Positions 42,436 to 51,540 of a stretch of 64,000 nt of DNA are shown here, one piece after another; the first letter of the stretch is position 1; every line of letters starts with the position of its first letter. The notes under the pieces are model-generated. The model saw only the letters and a list, made by a program, of their open reading frames with translations, was not told the origin of the DNA and searched no databases. This stretch comes from Hymenobacter algoricola. GTDB taxonomy: Bacteria; Bacteroidota; Bacteroidia; Cytophagales; Hymenobacteraceae. The translations under genes were made by a program, and so were the position numbers. Location: assembly GCF_039539525.1 (NCBI RefSeq), contig NZ_BAABDH010000105.1, positions 13,772-77,771 of the forward strand, given 5' to 3'.

Positions 42436-43626
42436 CTAGTCGAGGATTTCGGTTACCTGACCGGCACCTACCGTACGGCCACCTTCGCGGATAGCGAAGC
42501 GCAGACCTTTCTCCATCGCCACCTTGCTGATCAGCTCAACCTGGATGGTGATGTTGTCACCGGGCATTACCATTTCAACACCTTCTGGGAGGGTGATGAT
42601 GCCGGTAACGTCGGTGGTACGCAGGTAGAACTGCGGACGGTAGTTGTTGAAGAATGGCGTGTGACGGCCACCTTCCTCTTTCGAGAGAACGTAAACTTCA
42701 GCCTTGAACTTCTGGTGAGGAGTTACGGAGCCGGGCTTGCAGATAACCATACCACGACGGATGGCTTCTTTTTCAATACCGCGGAGCAACAGACCTACGT
42801 TGTCACCAGCTTCGCCACGGTCGAGGATTTTGCGGAACATCTCCACACCCGTAACCGTCGACTTCAGACCAGCAACGGCACCCATACCGAGGATATCCAC
42901 CTGCTCACCCGAGTTGATGATACCACGCTCGATACGGCCGGTAGCTACCGTGCCACGACCCGTGATAGAGAATACGTCCTCTACCGGCATCAGGAAGGGC
43001 AGGTCGGTCAGACGAGCAGGAATCGGAATGAAGCTATCAACAGCTTCCATCAGCTCCTCAATTTTCGGAACCCAGGCAGCATCACCATTCAGGCCGCCCA
43101 GAGCCGAGCCCTGGATAACGGGAATGTTGTCGCCGTCGAAGTCGTAGAACGAGAGCAGTTCGCGGATTTCCATTTCCACGAGCTCAAGCAGCTCGGGGTC
43201 ATCCACCATATCCACTTTGTTCATGAACACTACGAGCTGAGGAACACCTACCTGGCGAGCCAGCAGGATGTGCTCACGCGTCTGAGGCATTGGGCCGTCG
43301 GTAGCAGCTACTACCAGGATAGCGCCGTCCATCTGGGCAGCACCCGTAACCATGTTCTTCACATAGTCAGCGTGACCGGGGCAGTCAACGTGAGCGTAGT
43401 GACGGTTAACGGTCGAGTATTCAACGTGCGACGTGTTGATCGTGATACCGCGCTCTTTTTCTTCGGGAGCGTTATCAATCGACGAGAAGTCACGCTTGGT
43501 GGCCAAACCTTTGTTCGCCAGTACCATTGTGATAGCAGCAGTCAGGGTGGTTTTGCCGTGGTCGACGTGCCCAATCGTACCGATGTTCACGTGCGGCTTG
43601 GAACGATCAAAATTTTCTTTGGCCAT
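42436..43626 (-). CDS. tuf: Elongation factor Tu
   Basis: 396 residues, normal length. Delivers aminoacyl-tRNA to the ribosome. G motifs: GHVDHGKTTLTAAI, RGITINTSHVEY, DCPGHADYVKNM, MNKVDMVD. C-terminal GRTVGAGQVTEILD is intact. It is the only tuf copy in the window; the str cluster near 29 kb does not carry one. Confidence 0.99.
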   Translation of the reverse strand: MAKENFDRSKPHVNIGTIGHVDHGKTTLTAAITMVLANKGLATKRDFSSIDNAPEEKERGITINTSHVEYSTVNRHYAHVDCPGHADYVKNMVTGAAQMDGAILVVAATDGPMPQTREHILLARQVGVPQLVVFMNKVDMVDDPELLELVEMEIRELLSFYDFDGDNIPVIQGSALGGLNGDAAWVPKIEELMEAVDSFIPIPARLTDLPFLMPVEDVFSITGRGTVATGRIERGIINSGEQVDILGMGAVAGLKSTVTGVEMFRKILDRGEAGDNVGLLLRGIEKEAIRRGMVICKPGSVTPHQKFKAEVYVLSKEEGGRHTPFFNNYRPQFYLRTTDVTGIITLPEGVEMVMPGDNITIQVELISKVAMEKGLRFAIREGGRTVGAGQVTEILD

Positions 43627-43792
43627 TGTAAAGAGATTAAAAGAATTTTAGTGGGAAGCGGGAAATACGATTAAGCTATACTGCAAGAAAGCGAAACGCA
43701 GCCCCGCTTAGTGGGAAAAACTGCACGTCGCTTTACCTGGCTGACAGATTCAGACAAGACAGTCGCGCTGCTTCGTCGGTAATCGTATTAAC

Positions 43793-43868
<76 letters not shown>

Positions 43869-43971
43869 GGTTTTAAAGATGCGCTGACAACGGGAAGGCT
43901 GCTAGCGCGGGCAAAGATACTGGTTAATTCTAACAGCAGGAAACCAAAGGCTAAAACCTGTTAGCAACTAG

Positions 43972-44044
43972 AGCGGGAGACGAGGTTCGAACCCGCGACC
44001 TGCAGCTTGGAAGGCTGCCGCTCTACCAGCTGAGCTACTCCCGC
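43972..44044 (-). tRNA. tRNA-Gly (TCC)
   Basis: 73 nt. Acceptor GCGGGAG/CTCCCGC, anticodon stem GCAGC/GCTGC with loop CTTCCAA, so anticodon TCC. The 3' CCA is not encoded. Lies between tRNA-Tyr and tRNA-Thr upstream of tuf. Confidence 0.95.
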
Positions 44045-44100
44045 GTAAGAGCAAGACAATGAGCTGGTGAACATTTCACCAACTCATTATTTTACTGCTG

Positions 44101-44180
44101 TGGGGGTAACAGGACTCGAACCTATGAACCCGAAGGAGGTGAGTTACAGTCACCCGCAATTGCCGCTATGCGATACCCCC
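44101..44180 (-). tRNA. tRNA-Tyr (GTA)
   Basis: 80 nt with a short extra arm (class II). Acceptor GGGGGTA/TACCCCC, anticodon stem GGTGA/TCACC with loop CTGTAAC, so anticodon GTA. First gene of the tRNA-tuf transcript. Confidence 0.95.
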
Positions 44181-44262
44181 AGCTTAGTTTTCCTCACCTT
44201 TTGCGAAGAAGATTTCCCTTTTCACAAGACCCGTTAAAGTGGGTGGGTTGTTAAAGGAGTTG

Positions 44263-44292
44263 CAAAATTAGAGGGTTTCTCTTGCAAGTCAA
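44263..44292 (-). promoter_or_regulatory. Promoter of tRNA-Tyr-Gly-Thr-tuf
   Basis: Minus strand TTG (complement 44290-44292), 19 nt, TAATTTTG (complement 44263-44270). The start point would be near 44257, so the tRNA precursor has a leader of about 77 nt. Confidence 0.8.
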
Positions 44293-44434
44293 GCGCTGGG
44301 CCGAAAAGGTTGTAAATAATTTTCCGGCCACCGGACCTGAAATGAGCCTGCGGGCCACCTAACCCCCTGATTCAGGAGATACAACGCCCGCAAATGGCCC
44401 GGCGAAAAAACTCCGTCAGCCGTGAAAATAAATT

Positions 44435-47035
44435 CTACTGGATCAGGCTATAGGCGGCTTTCAGCTGATCATTCTTCTCTTTCGAGCGGATATCCTGCAG
44501 CGTGGCCTTCAGGCTGGCCGTACTTGGCACCAGGGAATTCAGGCCCCGGTACGCGCCCAAGCGCACCGTAATGTTGGGATGCGTGCGGGCAAATGCTTCG
44601 AGCCGCTGGATTCCCTTGTCGCGCTCCACAGGGGGCATGCGCACCATCAGCAGGCCGAAGTTTTGCAGGTAGGTGTACAGCTCATCCTCCGCAATGTCGT
44701 TCATGCGCCGCAGAAACCACTGGTACTGGTCGGCCGTGCCATTGAGCGAGTAGTAGTTTGATAAAGCGTGCAGCAACGCCGGATTGGTAGTTTCCTGCAG
44801 CGCGTTGATGGACTCCCGGGTACTGACCGTCGGATTCTTGGCCAGAGCAGCAATGGCCGCGCCCACTACCAGATAGGAGCTGTCGTTGAGGGCACTGCTG
44901 TACACGTCGCCGAAATCTTCGTTGAGGAAGGCACCCAAGGTAGTGACGGCCATGGCCCGCACCTGGCTTTTCTTATCGGTCATGGCCACGCGCCGCAGCT
45001 CCTTGCGCACGGCATTGCCCTCGGGGCCCTTATAACGCCGGAAGCCCTCGACGGCAGCCAGCCGCACGGCCCAGAAGTTATCATTCATGGCGTTGCGCTG
45101 CATGCCGCTAACGGCCAAGTCGCCCAGCTTTGCGTGCAGCTTCTCGATGGCTTCGTACTTCTGCAGGTAATGGCGGGCGTGGTAGTACTGGAACAACAGC
45201 TCATCCTGGGTCTGCTCTTCCTCGATCTTGGCCAGCAGCTGCCCTTCCCCGTCAAACTTGACCAGGCTGGGGCGCTGCGAAGCCGGCAGCGTGAACATCT
45301 GGTTGGCCTTGGTCACCACTATCTTGTGGTCGGTGGGCTGACTCTGGCTGCCCGACCACACTGAAACCGTAACGGGCAGGCGGTAAATGGGCGTGAAGGT
45401 GGAATCCTGCATCTGCTCGACGCGCAGGTTGATCTGGCCGTTGGCGTAGGTGTGCGAAATGTGCAGCTCCGGGTGGCCGCGCTGCAGAAACCACTGGTCG
45501 AAAAACCACATCAGGTCTTCCCCGGTGGTTTCTTCGAAGGCAATGCGCAGCTTGGCTATTTCGGAAGCCGAATACTTGTTCTGGGTGAGGTAGCGGTTCA
45601 GCGAAGCAAAGAAAGCGTCGTCGCCGACGTATTTGCGCAGCATGTGCAGCACCCGGCCGCCCTTGTCGTAGGAATGGCGGTCGAACATATCCTCCCGGGC
45701 GCCATAGTGGTAGCGGATCAGCGGCTCCCGCTTGCTTTCGGCTTCGGTCAGGTAGTTGGTGAGCTTCTGCTGCTGCACCAGGGCCGCGGCATCGACGCCG
45801 TACTTATGCTCGGCCCACAGCAGCTCCGAATAATCGGCAAACGACTCGTTCAGCGGCAGGTTCGACCACGACTCGCTCGTGACGTAGTCGCCAAACCAGT
45901 GGTGAAACAGCTCGTGGGCAATGGTGCCTTCGGCCAGGTAGCTCTGGTCGAGCAGGTCGCGCGGAGTCAGCTGGGTCCACTCCTGCCGAATGGTGACGGC
46001 CGTCGTGTTTTCCATGGCGCCGGACACGAAGTCGCGCACGGCCACCTGCGAGTATTTCTCCCAGGGAAATTCCACGCCCAGCTTCTTGGAGAAGAAGTCC
46101 ATCATCTGGGGCGTGTTGCCGAACACGGCTTTGGCGGTGCCCTGGAACTTGGGCTCCACGTAATAATCGACGATTTTGCCTTTCCACGTGTCACTGACGA
46201 CGGCAAACTCACCTACGGCCATCATGCTCAGGTAGGGTGCGGCGGGCAGCGTCTGCTTCCACACGTCGGTGCGGGTACCATCGGCATTTTTTTTCGACGA
46301 AATCAGCAAGCCGTTGGACAGCGTCTTGTACTGCGCGTCCACCGTCATGGCAATTTCCTGGGTCATGCGCTGGTTGGGCTTGTCGATAGTCGGAAACCAG
46401 GCGGAGTTGGCCTCCGTCTCGCCCTGGGTCCAGATCTGCTTGGGCTTGGTCTTGTCGGTACCCAGCGGGTTGATAAAGTACAGGCCCTTGCTGCTGGTAA
46501 TGGCGGCGCTGCCCCCGGCCTCCAGCTCATTGGGCTTGGCCACGTAGCTGATGCGCACCTGGTACTGCTCGGTGCGGGTGTAGGTCCGGTCGAGGGCAAT
46601 GGTGAGCTTGCGCTTGTCGTAGGTGTAGTTCAGGTTTTTCTCCTTGCCGCCGATAACGGACCGCACGCTTTTGATGTCAAACCCTTTGGCATCGAGCACC
46701 AGCTGGTTTTGCGGATAGAAGTGCGGGCGGACCGTAAGCAGCGCGTTGCCGGTAAGCCACTGGCGGGCCCAGTCAAACTTCACTTCCAGCTTGGTATCAA
46801 CCAGATCGGTAACAACGGTAGCGGCCGGCTGCACCGGCGTGGTAGGCGGCAGCCAGGAGGGCACGATGATAGTGCTGGCAGCCGCCCGAGAAATCAGGGG
46901 CTCGGTAACAACCGTACTTTTCTTATGGGTAGCCGCTTTCGGCGACGTTGGCTTAACAGCTTTTACTGTCTGAGCCGAAGCCGTTAGCTGGCACGTAAGG
47001 ACCAGGCCAAGAATGCCGAGGACCGAATATTTCAT
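44435..47035 (-). CDS. M1 family zinc aminopeptidase, exported
   Basis: 866 residues from the ATG at 47035, which opens a signal peptide (MKYSVLGILGLVLTCQLTASAQ). The substrate-recognition motif SGAMENTTAV and the zinc site HELFHHW (His374, Glu375, His378) with Glu397 in LNESFADY give the HExxH-x18-E pattern of M1 peptidases. The last 250 residues look like HEAT-type helical repeats (AVRLAAVEGFRRYKGPEGNA, AMAVTTLGAFLNEDF). It should trim N-terminal residues from peptides in the periplasm or at the surface. It stands alone, with no clear promoter box, divergent from the biotin carrier gene. Confidence 0.92.
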   Translation of the reverse strand: MKYSVLGILGLVLTCQLTASAQTVKAVKPTSPKAATHKKSTVVTEPLISRAAASTIIVPSWLPPTTPVQPAATVVTDLVDTKLEVKFDWARQWLTGNALLTVRPHFYPQNQLVLDAKGFDIKSVRSVIGGKEKNLNYTYDKRKLTIALDRTYTRTEQYQVRISYVAKPNELEAGGSAAITSSKGLYFINPLGTDKTKPKQIWTQGETEANSAWFPTIDKPNQRMTQEIAMTVDAQYKTLSNGLLISSKKNADGTRTDVWKQTLPAAPYLSMMAVGEFAVVSDTWKGKIVDYYVEPKFQGTAKAVFGNTPQMMDFFSKKLGVEFPWEKYSQVAVRDFVSGAMENTTAVTIRQEWTQLTPRDLLDQSYLAEGTIAHELFHHWFGDYVTSESWSNLPLNESFADYSELLWAEHKYGVDAAALVQQQKLTNYLTEAESKREPLIRYHYGAREDMFDRHSYDKGGRVLHMLRKYVGDDAFFASLNRYLTQNKYSASEIAKLRIAFEETTGEDLMWFFDQWFLQRGHPELHISHTYANGQINLRVEQMQDSTFTPIYRLPVTVSVWSGSQSQPTDHKIVVTKANQMFTLPASQRPSLVKFDGEGQLLAKIEEEQTQDELLFQYYHARHYLQKYEAIEKLHAKLGDLAVSGMQRNAMNDNFWAVRLAAVEGFRRYKGPEGNAVRKELRRVAMTDKKSQVRAMAVTTLGAFLNEDFGDVYSSALNDSSYLVVGAAIAALAKNPTVSTRESINALQETTNPALLHALSNYYSLNGTADQYQWFLRRMNDIAEDELYTYLQNFGLLMVRMPPVERDKGIQRLEAFARTHPNITVRLGAYRGLNSLVPSTASLKATLQDIRSKEKNDQLKAAYSLIQ

Positions 47036-47092
47036 GCAGGGAAGCAATAGGGAATTGAAGGCTCAAGTTCCGAAATTATTTCAGATTTGGCC

Positions 47093-47100
47093 TATCTTTA
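47093..47100 (+). promoter_or_regulatory. Possible -7 box of the biotin carrier gene
   Basis: TATCTTTA, one base off TAnnTTTG, 33 nt before the start at 47134. No convincing -33 element. Confidence 0.35.
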
Positions 47101-47133
47101 AGCCCTTTTCCGCCCACCCTGCCCCCATCCACC

Positions 47134-47637
47134 ATGCTACAGGTACGCACCGCCCCCCACCAGACCTGGGATATCGAGTATCAGCCCAAGGGCGCCATCG
47201 AGGTCAATGGGGAGGCCTTTGTCTGGGATATTGTCGCGCTCGGGCAGGGCCGCTACCACATTCTGCTGGAGGGCCGCTCCTACTCCGCCGAGGTCATCAG
47301 CGCCGATTATACGGCCAAGACCTTTCAGCTCAAAATTGCTGGGCAGCAGGTTGAGGTTGAGGCCAAGGACCGGTTCGACCTGCTGCTCGATAAGCTGGGC
47401 ATGAGCAACGTGGCCGCCAGCAAAGTCAATGAGCTGAAGGCGCCGATGCCGGGCCTGATCGTCGACATCCGGGTGGTACCGGGCCAGACCGTGCAGAAAG
47501 GCGACCCGCTGCTGGTGCTGGAAGCCATGAAAATGGAAAATATCCTCAAAGCCCCGACCGACGGCACCGTGGGGGCCATCAAGGTTACGCTGCGCGACAA
47601 CGTCACCAAAGGTCAGGTTCTCGTACAGTTTAGCTGA
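47134..47637 (+). CDS. Biotin carboxyl carrier protein
   Basis: 167 residues. The C-terminal biotinyl domain (about 100-167) has VNELKAPMPGLIVDIRVVPG and the biotinylation motif EAMKMEN with Lys133. The N-terminal 95 residues form the beta-rich domain found before the biotinyl domain in carriers of propionyl- or acetyl-CoA carboxylase of Bacteroidota. The carboxylase subunits are not in the window. In frame, an upstream extension is not needed. An imperfect hairpin without T-run follows (47647-47695). Confidence 0.92.
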   Translation: MLQVRTAPHQTWDIEYQPKGAIEVNGEAFVWDIVALGQGRYHILLEGRSYSAEVISADYTAKTFQLKIAGQQVEVEAKDRFDLLLDKLGMSNVAASKVNELKAPMPGLIVDIRVVPGQTVQKGDPLLVLEAMKMENILKAPTDGTVGAIKVTLRDNVTKGQVLVQFS

Positions 47638-47743
47638 TCCTCAGGTCGGCCGGGAGCAGCTGGGATCAGAGGCTGGTACAGCCGAGCTGCCCGGCCTGCT
47701 CCCGCCGCCCGACTTTCCATTTACTCTTTAAATCCCAACTGCC

Positions 47744-48547
<804 letters not shown>

Positions 48548-48637
48548 GAAAAGTTTGACCGTTGGGCGGGGAATGCGGACTTTCGCCTTCCGCCCCCCAC
48601 GTTTAGCAGTTACCATTCACCATTTAATATTTCGAAA

Positions 48638-49201
48638 GTGGACGAGGAAATCCAGTTTTACCTGAGCGAGGCCGAAGAGTCGATGAGCAAGTCGCTGCAA
48701 CACACCGGTTCGGAGCTGAGCCGCATCCGGGCTGGCAAAGCGTCGCCGGCGATGCTGGAAAGCCTGCGGGTAGATTATTACGGCACGCCCACCGCCATTT
48801 CGCAGGTCGCCAACATCTCGACGCCCGACGCGCGGACCTTGTTCATCAAGCCCTGGGAGAAGAACATTATTGCGGAGGTGGTGAAGGCCATCAAAAACAG
48901 TGATTTGGGCCTGAATCCGCAGTCTGACGCCGAAGGGGTGCGCCTCAACATTCCGCCCATGACCCAGGAGCGCCGCAAGGAGCTGGTGAAGCAGGTAAAG
49001 AATGAGACGGAGCTGGGCAAGGTGCGCGTCCGCGGCATCCGCAAAGACGTGAACGAGTCGTTGCGCAAGCTGCTGAAAGACGGCGCCGCCGAAGACGCCG
49101 TCAAAGACGCCGAGGCCAAAGTCCAGAAAATCACCGACAGCTACATCAACAAGGTAGATGAGCTCATGAGCAAGAAGGAAACCGAGATAATGACCATCTG
49201 A
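48638..49201 (+). CDS. frr: Ribosome recycling factor
   Basis: 187 residues, GTG start at 48638. Splits post-termination ribosomes with EF-G. Signatures: LSRIRAGKASPAMLESLRVD, GVRLNIPPMTQERRKELVKQ and the end VDELMSKKETEIMTI. 90 nt after pyrH, followed by a very long terminator palindrome. Confidence 0.98.
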   Translation: MDEEIQFYLSEAEESMSKSLQHTGSELSRIRAGKASPAMLESLRVDYYGTPTAISQVANISTPDARTLFIKPWEKNIIAEVVKAIKNSDLGLNPQSDAEGVRLNIPPMTQERRKELVKQVKNETELGKVRVRGIRKDVNESLRKLLKDGAAEDAVKDAEAKVQKITDSYINKVDELMSKKETEIMTI

Positions 49202-49213
49202 GTTTCGCTTAGC

Positions 49214-49281
49214 GCAAGGCTTAATAAACAGCAAGCCCCGCCGTATCCGTACGGCGGGGCTTGCTGTTTATTAAGCCTTGC
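49214..49281. terminator. Bidirectional terminator, 32-bp perfect palindrome, between frr and nadD
   Basis: Arms of 32 bp without a mismatch (starting GCAAGGCTTAATAAACAG and containing AAGCCCCGCCGTA) around the loop TCCG. It separates the convergent genes frr and nadD and can stop transcription from both sides. The G-C core is typical, but arms this long are exceptional for a terminator. Confidence 0.88.
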
Positions 49282-49323
49282 TGATAGTTCCGTTCAGAAA
49301 GCAGTGCTGGTAATGCAGATGAT

Positions 49324-49920
49324 TTACTCGCGCCAGTAGCCTTCCAGGATGATTCGCGCCTCCACCGGCTCTGCCACCAGGTAGCGGATGGATTTACCGG
49401 CCCGCACACAGTCGCGGATAAACGTAGCCGAGATATCCAGCAGGGGGGCATCCACCACCCGCACGCCGGGGTGAGCATTTACATCGGTGGCATCCACGCC
49501 GGGCCGGGGATATACGTACACTTCATGCTCGGCCAGAATCCGGTCGGCCTGCTTCCAGCGGGGCAGGCCGGGCAGGTTGTCTTCCCCCATGAGCAGGACG
49601 AAGCGGTGGTCGGGATGCCGGCGGGCCAACTCATCGAGCGTGTCGATGGTGTAGCTGGGCTTGGGCATGTCAAACTCGATGTTCAGCGCCCGCAGGCGCT
49701 CGTTGTGGGCAATAGCCAGTTGCACCAGCTCGTAGCGCTTCTGCTCGGCCAGCATCTGCTGCCCCACCTTAAACGGGCTTTGCGGCGACACCACCAGCCA
49801 TACCGCATCCAGATCGGTGTGCGTGGCCATAAAGTGCGCCAGAATCAGGTGGCCCGTATGGATAGGGTTGAAGGAGCCGAACAGCAGGCCGACCTTGGTA
49901 ATGCGGGCGGCTTGGCTCAC
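49324..49920 (-). CDS. nadD: Nicotinate-nucleotide adenylyltransferase
   Basis: 198 residues. Makes deamido-NAD in NAD synthesis. Nucleotidyltransferase motifs: GLLFGSFNPIHTGHLILAHF (residues 12-31) and LLDISATFIRDCVRAGKSIR (C-terminal ISxTxxR). Its start overlaps the gmk stop by 4 nt (ATGA). Confidence 0.97.
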   Translation of the reverse strand: MSQAARITKVGLLFGSFNPIHTGHLILAHFMATHTDLDAVWLVVSPQSPFKVGQQMLAEQKRYELVQLAIAHNERLRALNIEFDMPKPSYTIDTLDELARRHPDHRFVLLMGEDNLPGLPRWKQADRILAEHEVYVYPRPGVDATDVNAHPGVRVVDAPLLDISATFIRDCVRAGKSIRYLVAEPVEARIILEGYWRE

Positions 49921-50501
49921 AGAATAGCGGGCTCGGCAGTAATGAAGTCGCGCACCAGCTTTTCGGCCTGGGCCGTGGCATGGTCGAGGTCGTCGTTGAT
50001 GACCGTGATGTCGAAGCGGTCTTCAAACGTAAGCTCAAAGTTGGCTTTGTAGAGCCGGGCCGAGATACTGGCGGCCGAGTCGGTGGCCCGGGTGCGGAGG
50101 CGCTCCTCCAGAATTTCCAGGGAAGGAGGCTTGACAAAAACGGCCAGGGCGCGGTCTTTGTAAAACTCTTTGATACTGAGCCCGCCTTTCACATCCACAT
50201 CAAGCACGGCGTGCTTACCGCTCTCCCAGATGCGCTCAATCTCATCTTTTAGCGTGCCATAGAAGGCTCCTTCGTATACTTCCTCCCATTCCACGAAAGA
50301 ATCGTGGCGGATCTTCTCCTGGAATTCCTGAACGGAGATGAAGTAATAATCCTTTCCGTTGGCTTCCGTCCGGCCGCGCTTGTCGCGCGTACAGGCTGAA
50401 ATAGAGAAGCTTAACTCCGGAATACGATCCAGTAGCCGGTGGACGATAGTAGTCTTGCCGGCACCGGAAGGAGCCGAAAAAGCGATGATTTTACCCTGCA
50501 T
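49917..50501 (-). CDS. gmk: Guanylate kinase
   Basis: 194 residues. Phosphorylates GMP to GDP. P-loop SAPSGAGKTTIVHRLL at residues 9-24, GMP-binding stretch SISACTRDKRGRTEANGKDY and the lid region. 9 nt after the anti-sigma gene and overlapping nadD, so the four genes sigma, anti-sigma, gmk, nadD form one transcript. Confidence 0.98.
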   Translation of the reverse strand: MQGKIIAFSAPSGAGKTTIVHRLLDRIPELSFSISACTRDKRGRTEANGKDYYFISVQEFQEKIRHDSFVEWEEVYEGAFYGTLKDEIERIWESGKHAVLDVDVKGGLSIKEFYKDRALAVFVKPPSLEILEERLRTRATDSAASISARLYKANFELTFEDRFDITVINDDLDHATAQAEKLVRDFITAEPAIL

Positions 50502-50510
50502 GGGGTAAAA

Positions 50511-50798
50511 TTAGGCCATTTCTGCTTGAAGGCGCGCTAAAATAGTTTGGGGCAGCGCCGCGGGGGCTCCCTTACGGCCTACTTTCTGGGAAAGAAAGTC
50601 GACGAAAATGCGCTGCTTATCGATGCTGTCGAAGCACGGGGAGCAGTCTTCCGCGTGGCTGGCGAAGTACGATTCGTCTTCAGCGCTGGGCTCCTGGCCC
50701 ACAATGATTTGGTCGAGGATTGTGTTCACACGTTCACAGTCGGCGCCTTCCGGAGAGGGGGCGTTCTGGTTGGTTGATGTAGTAGCGGTGTTTTCCAT
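50511..50798 (-). CDS. Zinc-type anti-sigma factor
   Basis: 95 residues from the ATG at 50798 (MENTATTSTNQN), 22 nt after the sigma gene. The frame continues to 50852 but would overlap it. It contains Cys in GADCERVNT and the HAEDCSPC motif (H-x3-C-x2-C), the pattern of zinc-binding anti-sigma proteins. There is no membrane span, so it would be a soluble, possibly redox-responsive partner of the sigma factor. The assignment rests on the motif and on the neighbour. Confidence 0.8.
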   Translation of the reverse strand: MENTATTSTNQNAPSPEGADCERVNTILDQIIVGQEPSAEDESYFASHAEDCSPCFDSIDKQRIFVDFLSQKVGRKGAPAALPQTILARLQAEMA

Positions 50799-50820
50799 AA
50801 TCAGGCCGGGAGAGAGTTTT

Positions 50821-51459
50821 TTAGTCGTTGTCGTCCTCAACATCGGAGCCATCAGTATCGTTACCGTAGCCCATCGATTTTGCGTATTTTTCTAGTTTGT
50901 CCTTCAGAAAGTTGCGCGCCCGGTGCAGGCGGGAGCGGACCGTTCCGATGGGAATATCGAGCACTTTGGCCATTTCCTCGTAGGTAAACCCTTCCAGGTC
51001 GCAGAGGATAATGACGGTGCGAAAATCCACCGGCAGCGAGTTTAGGGCGCTGGCTACTTCGTCGCCGATAAGGTCGCGTACGGACTGCTGCCGCATATCC
51101 GAGGAGGTGCTGCCTGCGTCGCCGTCGGCTTCCACATCTTCGGTATTGTAGTAGCCCTCAATTTCGCTGTAATCAACTTTGGCCGGCTGCTTGCTTTTTT
51201 TCCGGAAGTCGTTGATGAACGAATTTTTCAGGATGCGGAACAGCCACGCTTTGGCGTTGGTTCCCTGCTCAAAGTACTCAAAGAAGCGGTAGGCTTTCAG
51301 ATACGTCTCCTGGACGAGGTCATTGGCGTCGTCTTCATCAAGAGTAAGGCGGAAGGCAAAATTGTACAAAGAGTCGAGCACCGGCATCAGTTCAGCCTGA
51401 AACCGGCGGTCTTTTTCTTCTTTGCTCAACTTGGAAACCCGTTCGGGAGAGTCGCTCAT
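50821..51459 (-). CDS. ECF-type sigma-70 factor
   Basis: 212 residues. Region 2 (LYNFAFRLTLDEDDANDLVQ, ETYLKAYRFFEYFEQG, NAKAWLFRILKNSFINDFR) and region 4 (LPVDFRTVIILCDLEGFTYE, IPIGTVRSRLHRARN) are clear, with an acidic linker and an acidic C-terminal tail. No extra domains. It is followed by a zinc-type anti-sigma factor and then by the nucleotide enzymes gmk and nadD. Its own promoter looks like the housekeeping one, not an ECF one. Confidence 0.93.
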   Translation of the reverse strand: MSDSPERVSKLSKEEKDRRFQAELMPVLDSLYNFAFRLTLDEDDANDLVQETYLKAYRFFEYFEQGTNAKAWLFRILKNSFINDFRKKSKQPAKVDYSEIEGYYNTEDVEADGDAGSTSSDMRQQSVRDLIGDEVASALNSLPVDFRTVIILCDLEGFTYEEMAKVLDIPIGTVRSRLHRARNFLKDKLEKYAKSMGYGNDTDGSDVEDDND

Positions 51460-51510
51460 GGACGCTGGAAATTGCGGCTACAGTTGGATGGAGAGTGGCA
51501 GCCGTGTAAA

Positions 51511-51540
51511 CAAATGTACAGATTATACTAATCCGCTCAA
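51511..51540 (-). promoter_or_regulatory. Promoter of the sigma/anti-sigma-gmk-nadD transcript
   Basis: Minus strand TTG (complement 51538-51540), 19 nt, TACATTTG (complement 51511-51518). Transcription would begin near 51505, about 45 nt before the sigma start. The -33 element lies in the last codons of the ligase gene. Confidence 0.75.

Noticed and set aside
47647..47695. Imperfect hairpin after the biotin carrier gene, considered as a terminator.
   Set aside because: Stem has bulges and there is no T-run on either strand; it may be chance in GC-rich sequence.
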